Shown piece by piece: positions 57,771 to 64,000 of a DNA stretch of 64,000 nt. The stretch is taken from positions 10,891,501-10,955,500 of the forward strand of contig CANUEZ040000012.1 in NCBI GenBank assembly GCA_948099385.1, read 5' to 3'. Made by a program: the position numbers and the translations under genes. This stretch comes from Fasciola hepatica (lineage: Eukaryota > Platyhelminthes > Trematoda > Plagiorchiida > Fasciolidae). Under the pieces are notes generated by a model. It was not told the DNA's origin. It searched no databases and saw only the letters and a program-made list of their open reading frames with translations. Each line of letters starts with the position of its first letter. Within the stretch, counting starts at the first letter, position 1.

Positions 57771-58328
57771 TTCGTTGCGAAATTCGGTGTGATATTGTAG
57801 ATAATCAAGGATAGGCCTCGAACGTGCATTATTCCTCGGTGACTCCATCTCGGCTATAGGTCGGAAACGATAAGGCTCCGGCTGGTACCCATCAGAGTTC
57901 ATCATAAAGCCAAGGAAATTCAACTCCCGGAAATCGAACTTGTATTTTAAAAGATTGATAAGAAAATTCTTGGATAAGAATCGTTCCAGGTTCCGATTCA
58001 AGCTATGGTCATCTTCCTCCTTTGGCGCAACGAAGACGATCACATCATCTTGGTGTACCATTACTCCGGTTAAATCTTTAATCACTCAGTCGATAGCAGC
58101 CTGAAAAATGCCAGATGAAACGTGCAATCCAAAGGGTAGAAGTTGGTACTGAAAAATGATCCTAGGGGTGTTGACGGTGGTGAGTGGCCTAGATTCTGGC
58201 AGCAGCGGAATTTGCAAGTATGCGTCAGCTGGATCAATCTTCGAAAAGTATATACTGCCGAGCATGGATTGTATAAAGTCTTCCGGTTCCCTAGCCGTCG
58301 CCGCGCATCTTCGAAGTCGTAGATTCAA
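57768..58328 (-). pseudogene. Gypsy reverse transcriptase, one in-frame stop
   Basis: A single reading frame holds both halves of the reverse transcriptase, split by a TGA at 58,086. First half: FSKIDPADAYLQI (motif A) and FQYQLLPFGLHVSSGIFQ (motif B region). Second half: VHQDDVIVFVA (motif C, with His where the family has Tyr before x-DD) and LNFLGFMMNSDG (YLGHxI motif). Both catalytic aspartates of motif C and the motif A aspartate are present. Degenerate similarity to the start of the domain continues to about 58,400. Confidence 0.88.
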
Positions 58329-58400
58329 AGTAAGTCAGTAGCCCGCACATATATGTGGAGTATTCCCCTCGCTTTCATTGCCACCACTATTGAAGCAGCT

Positions 58401-58890
58401 CTAGAGAACGAAATGACTGGGGTGTTCACGCCATGGTTTCATTCGCCTCAATGTTTTTAGAACACCTCTTTGAGTGTACGGCCGCACTCTTTCTCTGGCG
58501 AAAACCGGATCACCATCTACTCCCAAAGCCACTGGCCCTACCGCCATTCCGCCTTGGATTTTGCAGCATTGTATTACCATTTGTTTAAGAGTCACAGGAT
58601 CAACGGGAGTGGCTGACTCTGTGTGAATTGAAAGTAGGTGAATCATAGCTCGTAATGCATTTAATCCCAGAATAGACGGACTATCAGCTGAAATCGGGGA
58701 GAGCATTAGGGTGTACATCTGGTGCTTGGATTGTACCATTAGCGTCTTTCCACCCAACAGCGTGATTTTGTGACCAGTTGCACCCTGGATGCGTATGTCA
58801 TTAGGCTTTATGGTGGCCCGGGGAAAAATCATCTTCAACACCTCAGGAATGATGGAGCCCAACTTCCCGAATCAACAATGAACTCCTGTT
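58401..58890 (-). pseudogene. Gypsy aspartic protease region, frameshifted
   Basis: A frame just upstream of 58,862 contains the active-site motif IVDSGS (about 58,868-58,890); the continuation (GSIIPEVLK onward) is in the next frame, so a one-base shift falls within or next to the catalytic motif. Downstream, SILGLNALRAM (about 58,650-58,685) matches the conserved ILGxDFL-like motif of retroviral-type proteases. The open part is 153 codons and runs on to the start of the reverse transcriptase linker. Confidence 0.75.
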
Positions 58891-58948
58891 GAAATCTGCA
58901 TTGAAATGACACCGGTTCGCTCAGTAATTGATCATTCTGACCGGTGGT

Positions 58949-59773
58949 CTACAGTATGTAGATAGGTTTGTAATCTTCGGTTTTATTCGTTTCGATCACC
59001 TCCATCATGTTGCACTTGGATCTCCGGCATACCTTTCGTGTGTGACCAGTTTTGCCACATGGATGGCATACGGCTTGACGGAATCGATATGCTGAACGAA
59101 AATGGAAATCTCCGTATGACAACATGCAACTGTTTACAGGTTTACGAGACACTGCAGCTTCAAGATAGTGTGACGGGTTGACTTGTGCTTGGTGGTTACG
59201 GCGCTGATGTATTGGCTTAGACGTCTTTTGTTGAAACAAAATTGCGGTCTCTGGCGTGGTGACGGATGGGACGTCATCAAATTGCTCACAGAGTCTGCGA
59301 GCCTCAGTGAAGTTCAAGCTTTTCTGTTCCAGCGAGTGCCTTTGTAGGGTGATGTTTTTGATCCCGGGAATTAGTCGATCACAAAACATTTCCTCCAAAC
59401 CATCTCCATAATTGCAGCGGATGGCCTGTTGATTCAGTTGCGGGATGAACTCGCGACAAGACACGTTTTTTCCCCACACCAGTGAGCTGAATTTCGCTCG
59501 TTCGGTGCCCTGGAAATTGACCGGCATAACATGGTTCAGCAAAAGTTCCTTCAGTTTCTTAAATGGTGGTTTCGTGGGTGCATCAGGGCATGCCAAGTCC
59601 TTCAACAACGAAAACATCTCCCGACCATCTGCAGTCAGGAATAAAGCCGACTGATCTTGCTTAGCTACTTTACGTATATTGTACCAGAGCTTGAATTGTT
59701 CCACCGGTTCTTCGATCTGGGGTGGGTTACTGTACAAGTTCAAATGTTCAGTGACTCCTTGCCGCAAAGCCAA
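58949..59773 (-). CDS. gag: Gypsy Gag-like protein with zinc knuckle
   Basis: 274-codon open frame, the longest intact piece of the element. Retroelement Gag forms the particle that packages the element RNA (family knowledge). The N-terminal part is capsid-like, with EEPVEQFKLWYNIRKV near residue 20 and an arginine-rich, aromatic helical region after it. A single CX2CX4HX4C zinc knuckle (CHPCGKTGHTRKVC) lies near residue 240, typical of nucleocapsid. The frame has no clear start methionine context: it opens directly at the LTR border, leaving no untranslated leader. Confidence 0.8.
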   Translation of the reverse strand: MALRQGVTEHLNLYSNPPQIEEPVEQFKLWYNIRKVAKQDQSALFLTADGREMFSLLKDLACPDAPTKPPFKKLKELLLNHVMPVNFQGTERAKFSSLVWGKNVSCREFIPQLNQQAIRCNYGDGLEEMFCDRLIPGIKNITLQRHSLEQKSLNFTEARRLCEQFDDVPSVTTPETAILFQQKTSKPIHQRRNHQAQVNPSHYLEAAVSRKPVNSCMLSYGDFHFRSAYRFRQAVCHPCGKTGHTRKVCRRSKCNMMEVIETNKTEDYKPIYIL

Positions 59774-59774
59774 A

Positions 59775-60021
59775 TGTAGGCATTGTATCTACCCGGTCAG
59801 TCGTACGTACGAGAAATAACTCGTACCCTGACTACGTGCACTGGGAGAACGACAAGATCAGACAAGAAATGCGGGAATGCATTCTGTCACCTTGGGTTTA
59901 TATACATTGGCAGATAACGTGCTGATCAACCACAAAGCGATTTTGCTGTATCTACACGATCTAAAAGTTACGATCCGGCCTCACCTGATTGATTGAATTT
60001 CGGAAATGAAGCTCCAATGCA
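59775..60021 (-). repeat. 5' LTR of the gypsy element (right copy)
   Basis: About 247 bp starting TG and ending CA on the + strand. It aligns with 55,233-55,507; shared blocks include ATCTACCCGGTCA, GAAATAACTCG, GACAAGATCAGACA and TTGGCAGATAACG. The outer border is placed at the CA after GCTCCAATG and is uncertain by about 10 bp. Confidence 0.85.
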
Positions 60022-60540
60022 CTGGATCACTACACCTGTGCATCTTAAACAATGCCGCGAGCCTCTTGAACCACGGTACTTTTAAATAAAAAAACTGGCA
60101 AACACTGTACAAAACTTCTGAATCCAGATTGTTGGAATGTTCCACGAGTTTGTATCACTATTTCTTCTCAACTCTTCCGTTTTCATATGCCACGTACATA
60201 AGCGGGATTCGAGGCGTGACCTCTTCGAAGGAATCAACCCGAGTTCTTTAAACTGCAGAAATCTCTACTACGATGTTTTCACTACATTTATATAAAGTCT
60301 TATCTAGAAGAAACGAAATTCTATAGACTTCATAACACATGTGAAAGGATGAAACTAATAAGAAGGCCAAAAGTTCATCAGACACTTACCTACTAGACAA
60401 ATGGACGATTGCCAGTTGAACTACAGTCGCAGGCTAATCATTGGTGAAGTGAGAAGGTTGAAACAGGCTTTTCCCGAGAAAAACCGGAGTCGCAAAAAAG
60501 CACGACTTGTCTGGTTAGATTTAGCTGCATCTTCGAATGA

Positions 60541-60825
60541 TGCGTACAAGCTTAGGTGCAGTGAATTCGTTTGAATCGAATGGAGCGTGCATGGGCGGGG
60601 AGTCCATTTTCAGAATCACACGGTGATTCCATTCGATTAAAATGAGATTACAGCTGTAAACCAACTGTGGAGAGCTCAAGTATAAGGATGATTGGGCGGA
60701 AGAGTACCTAGTACACATACCTGATTAGCAGCAATAACCGCGAAACTGGTAGTTTGTTTCCGGGGAACTTTCGTCCTGTCATCCAGATACAATGCTATAC
60801 TACTCATATCGCAGTGAATTCGTCC
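60541..60825. repeat. Dispersed repeat with exon-like segment, copy 1
   Basis: Nearly the same sequence recurs at 63,010-63,420 in direct orientation: GAGTCCATTTTCAGAATCAC, then ATGAGATTACAGCTGTAAAC, then GGATGATTGGGCGGAAGAGT, then GGGGAACTTTCGTCCTGTC. On the minus strand a 76-codon frame (60,906-60,676) includes DDRTKVPRKQTTSFAVIAAN followed by Q and a donor-like CAG/GTATGT. Family unknown. Confidence 0.8.
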
Positions 60826-60829
60826 CTGA

Positions 60830-62114
60830 TATAAATTGTACTTTGTTACAACCGTGGTTTTTCTTTTCAAAAACTGAGAATAGTCATAAATGCAGGTTGT
60901 CTTCATAGCTCATGTTGAGAAAAGTGAATAACGGCATCGTCAGGGAATCGTTAAAATTGACGATCCATTGACAGCTTATCACCCGAATTCACGGGTTGTG
61001 ACCGTTCATAATCGCGAAGGTAACGCGCAACTGAGCTAATAGGAATTTTTACGGTGTTTGGGGACGCATTCTCCGACACAAACCATGGATTTTCGGCTCT
61101 TTCATTGTATTGGTTTTCGTGGCTGTTGTTGTGCGGTTGAATCAGCCGTGAGGCTTATTCATGGGCCGTGAACACCCGATCGATATTCGCTCATGCCCCG
61201 TCTGTCTTACACTCGCGTATCCGATATCTGTCTGCACCACATTGTGCACTGCCCTATTCCACCAATCGCAACCGGCTTCTTTTGCGCAAAGCTTATATCA
61301 ATGGACAGATTACGTTCACTTGTGGCGCCCTCGTCACTATGCTGATACTCATGCATACCGCACGTTGATTCACATTATACGTTCGTCGTACATGCGTGCC
61401 CTCGTTCTGTTTACCGGATACCGGACAGAACAGGTGTATTGGATAAAAACAAACACGCGAGCTTGAATTTAGCCGACATCTGTCTCGTACTGTGCAGCAC
61501 TAAGTACGAGGCAGTATAACGTGACTTCCTGAGGTGCTGACCGGCGGTGGTCGGGTGGTTTCACGGTCTGGTTTCTGGTTATCCATAATAGTGCAGTGGG
61601 CCTTTGTGGCTATGGAGTATACTCCTTCCATTAGACTCATGCGCAAGCTTGTAACGAAACGAAATTCGCAACCCGAATTTACCTGAGAAGCAGTGTGATC
61701 TGTACGGCTTTTCTCTGGACGGTATTCCTCTTTCCTCCTTTAAATATACTCCTTTACTTCCTATTTAATTTACCCTGGTAGCCGTCGTCTTGCAGTATGG
61801 ATTAGAAGTATTGTGAATTTTCTTCACGCGTCTCAGTAAGACAAATCTTCCGGGTTCTTTGGTGGACAAACCTTGCTCTGAGATTCGTTCACCTTGTATT
61901 GTACAAAACAGTATTGAATGGTTGACGTTTTATCACTCTTATCTGAGAATCAGCAGATGCATTCGTAATTGGATAACCTTGCACACAATACTGAGAATAG
62001 AAGGGAAACAACATCATGACTCCTCAGTTAACTATGGATTCAAATGGCAATAAATTAAGATATATCAGAAACGAGAGAAAAAAAAACAGCAAACAATAAC
62101 AACCGTTCTCTTAG
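60830..62114. other. Intron DNA before the ligand-binding-domain exon
   Basis: A 101-codon plus frame (61,161-61,466) has a mildly GC-richer composition than its surroundings but no motif. The acceptor of the next exon ends the interval. Confidence 0.4.
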
Positions 62115-62617
62115 TACCTGTTTCCGCTTTGGGCATGGAGCTTGAGCTCAAGGAAAAATTTTGTAAATGTATCGAAATGACAAAACGTTACCTTTTGATT
62201 CCAGACAACATACATCCAGCGAGCGAACAAATCTGGGGCAATAAAGGAGAACTCAGCTCTTCTGATGAATCGCTTGATAGGCGATTCAAACTTCTTCATC
62301 AATGTCTGGCCGATCATCACACAAATGAAATAATTCAGTGGTTGCGGCCATCTGCGGCAGCTACCAAGCGTGTGCTCTATCGTGCCAACGAAAATGGGGA
62401 GCAAGGTAAGTCCCCCGACCCGCCAGGAGAGAATCCACCTTCACAGAGTGATACAAGGCATTGCAAGCTGTCAGCAAAAGAGTGGGACAGCGATCACGAC
62501 CAGACTGCTTTTGGACTGGATTTAGATCGGTCAGAAGTTGGATCCAAATTGCTTATCCTGACTATCAACTGGATCAAGAATTGCGCCTTATGGAAACAGC
62601 TTTCCTTGCCGTATCGG
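62115..62617 (+). CDS. dsf: Nuclear receptor NR2E (dsf-like), hinge end and start of ligand-binding domain
   Basis: Fourth recognisable exon. The acceptor TTCTCTTAG ends at 62,114; two leading bases complete the codon left by the 53,425 donor, so the frames join without a shift. The first 120 or so codons are hinge-like (polar, with a Pro-rich patch). The last 30 codons contain SKLLILTINWIKNCALWKQL followed by SLPYR, which matches the helix 3 to helix 4 signature of NR2E ligand-binding domains (pattern ARLLFxAVKWxKxLxxFxxLPFR). A donor CGG/GTAGGT lies exactly after the LPYR codons at 62,618 (phase 0), where the family continues with DQ. Read-through gives ten to fifteen unrelated residues and a stop ending at 62,665, so I prefer the splice. 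A second donor-like GTAAGT at 62,406 lies inside the exon and could give a shorter isoform. The remaining two-thirds of the ligand-binding domain was not found before 64,000. Confidence 0.75.
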
Positions 62618-63009
62618 GTAGGTTTATTGCAAGTGATTTTATTGAATGAATCACGACGTAGATAATACTTTCTTTGGAATAAGGAGAGTGATGTTCATGC
62701 TCGTTACTTCAGGTTGTTAGAGGCATAATCTCTGTTAGACGTGATCAAGTTGACGGACGAAAATTCACCACAAGAGGATATGAAATAGTTGGTACCAGTG
62801 TTCATTTTCAAGGGAAAACGGTTACAGTACAGTGATACCGCCGATCTACTCGCATTCTGTGTGAATGTTGTATTAGCTAACTACGGTTATCTAATTGGCT
62901 ATTCAGGTAAAAACGTGAACATCGGTTTCGTTTGCCGCGTGAGATAAATTGCTTCATTCAAACCACTTCCAAGACAGGTGACTAACGGTAATAGCTGCAG
63001 TCTCCTTTG

Positions 63010-63420
63010 AGCCAAATAGAGCGTGTATGAACGAGGAGTCCATTTTCAGAATCACATGGTGATTCTTCCTAAGTTATTTTGTCGGTTAACACGGCTAACC
63101 TCCAAAACGAGGATACATGGTCCCAAGTATGGATTACGATGTGAGCAGCATGGTATGAATGAGAGGACAAAACTTCCTCAGAAGCACACGACCAGTTTTG
63201 CAATTGTTGCGTCTCCTCAGGTATGCGTAAACCCCATACTATTCAAATGAGATTACAGCTGTAAACCAACTGTGGAGTGCTCAAGTATAAGGATGATTGG
63301 GCGGAAGAGTACCTAGTACACATACCTGATTAGCAGCAACAACAGCGAAACCGGTCGTGTGCTTCCGGGGAACTTTCGTCCTGTCGTCCAGATGCAATAC
63401 CATACTACTCACATCGTTAA
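63010..63420. repeat. Dispersed repeat with exon-like segment, copy 2, with internal inverted duplicate
   Basis: Same modules as 60,541-60,825 but with about 175 extra bases (63,065-63,240) between the first and second module. Part of that insert (about 63,139-63,221) is an inverted copy of 63,328-63,418: translated on the + strand it reads NERTKLPQKHTTSFAIVAS, matching DDRTKVPRKHTTGFAVVAAN on the minus strand of the other arm. Both arms keep CAG/GTATG after the homologous peptide. Confidence 0.8.
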
Positions 63421-64000
63421 AACCGGGTAGTTAAACAGCTTTTCCTTGAAAAACTACAGAATAACACGATGAAATTAGCTAACAAATAGTAGTTGAAACA
63501 TTTTGGGCCAAGTGGTTATTCAGTCTTTTAAAATGTGTGAATGGAGAATACAGATGTGTCTTTGTCTGAATTCCTGTTAGATTTATACGGCACACGTTCT
63601 GAGACTGAAAAGTGCCTCACATGGTTGAAAGACAATCATAAAAACGAGTATCGATCCAATCCCCGGGGGATTTGCGTGGATGGATTCGTAAATGGGCTCA
63701 CGAATCTTGTGCGTTAGTCCAACTGTCTCGTTGACTTTTATTCAGTGGAGCTGTGGTGTTCTGACGAACAGCGCAGCAAAGCGTAATCCCAATAGCCTAG
63801 ATCATTAAGGGTTTTGGCTGTTGAACTCTCAGAGATTCTCGGAAAATGATTCTGAATGACCTTTTTCGCATTTATCTGACCCGGGTAGACCTCATGAGCA
63901 ATTAAAGAGCTTATCACAATATTATTGATCTTTCCGACTGGTCAAGTAGAGTACTGTAATTGAACTCTATCGGATGGGAGGCTAATTGATTTTATGTTTA
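63421..64000. other. Window end, no recognisable gene
   Basis: I looked here for the next ligand-binding-domain exon (a DQ-x-x-LL-x-E-x-W-x-ELF pattern after an acceptor) in all plus frames and did not find it. Confidence 0.4.

Larger units (their letters stand above)
55233..60021 (-). mobile_element. Ty3/gypsy LTR retrotransposon, antisense, degenerate
   Basis: Complete but inactivated LTR element of about 4.8 kb inside the 8.7-kb intron of the dsf-like gene, on the opposite strand. Two direct repeats bracket it (55,233-55,507 and 59,775-60,021). From right to left it encodes Gag with a zinc knuckle, aspartic protease, reverse transcriptase, RNase H and integrase, the Ty3/gypsy order. The pol frame is interrupted by a frameshift at the protease active site, an in-frame stop in the reverse transcriptase at about 58,086, an unmatched stretch at 57.44-57.77 kb and further breaks. 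LTR divergence of roughly 20% by eye indicates an old insertion. No target-site duplication was recognised. Confidence 0.93.
39501..62617 (+). other. dsf: Visible extent of the dsf-like nuclear receptor gene
   Basis: The gene covers at least 23 kb and is incomplete at both ends in this window. The introns are 39,582-41,730 (2.1 kb), 41,893-52,789 (10.9 kb) and 53,426-62,114 (8.7 kb), all GT-AG, and all three splice in phase 1. The two large introns are dominated by mobile elements in both orientations. The GATA array ends about 2.5 kb before the first exon seen; because that exon starts mid-codon, the array may lie in the first intron or in the promoter region. By family knowledge NR2E proteins are orphan receptors acting mostly as repressors in neurons; dsf controls sex-specific neural development in Drosophila. 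Its role in flatworms cannot be read from sequence. Confidence 0.8.

Noticed and set aside
62740..62830. A frame reading RDQV after a TGTTAG acceptor-like site, as a possible next exon of the ligand-binding domain
   Set aside because: After DQV the residues (DGRKFTTRGYE) do not fit the helix 4-5 pattern LLxExWxELF, and the frame stops soon after.
63740..63785. TGGAGC after a TTTATTCAG acceptor-like site as an LBD exon
   Set aside because: The following residues do not match the ELFLL helix in any frame.

Overview
The window is eukaryotic and most likely comes from a parasitic flatworm, probably a trematode (inference). The reasons are large introns with GT-AG borders, many decayed RTE- and CR1-type LINEs, a Penelope-like element, a Ty3/gypsy element, AT-rich non-coding DNA, and no sign of operons. 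Almost all short open frames are chance or belong to relics of transposable elements. Only one host gene is firmly supported. || Layout. Positions 1-5,500 hold no recognisable gene. Positions 5,500-11,040 are a transposon graveyard: a CR1-like LINE relic (+), an unnamed repeat shared with 13.8-14.0 kb, a Penelope-like element (-) with reverse transcriptase and a GIY-YIG endonuclease, and next to it an RTE-type LINE relic (+). Positions 11-18.8 kb and 21.8-27.6 kb are largely featureless. Positions 18.85-20.2 kb carry pieces of a small foldback repeat with tRNA-like B boxes; a fuller copy lies at 48.5 kb. From 27,684 to 37,018 runs an uninterrupted GATA tetranucleotide array of about 9.3 kb, roughly 15% of the window and its most striking object. 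|| The host gene starts 2.5 kb beyond the array. Four exons on the + strand (39,501-39,581; 41,731-41,892; 52,790-53,425; 62,115-62,617) join with matching splice phases. They encode a nuclear receptor of the NR2E group, closest by motif to insect dissatisfaction (dsf): a complete two-zinc-finger DNA-binding domain, the post-DBD box, a long hinge and the start of the ligand-binding domain. The first coding exon (upstream, possibly beyond the GATA array) and the rest of the ligand-binding domain (probably past 64,000) are not found. || The introns of this gene are packed with mobile DNA: RTE pieces at 40.2, 44.0 and 47.7-48.4 kb, an antisense CR1-like LINE at 44.5-45.6 kb, a foldback element at 48.5 kb, a very fresh 186-bp foldback MITE at 50.76-50.94 kb, an antisense Ty3/gypsy element with two LTRs at 55.2-60.0 kb, and two copies of another repeat at 60.5 and 63.0 kb. 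Exons were placed by eye from protein motifs and splice signals; no alignment or transcript data were available.
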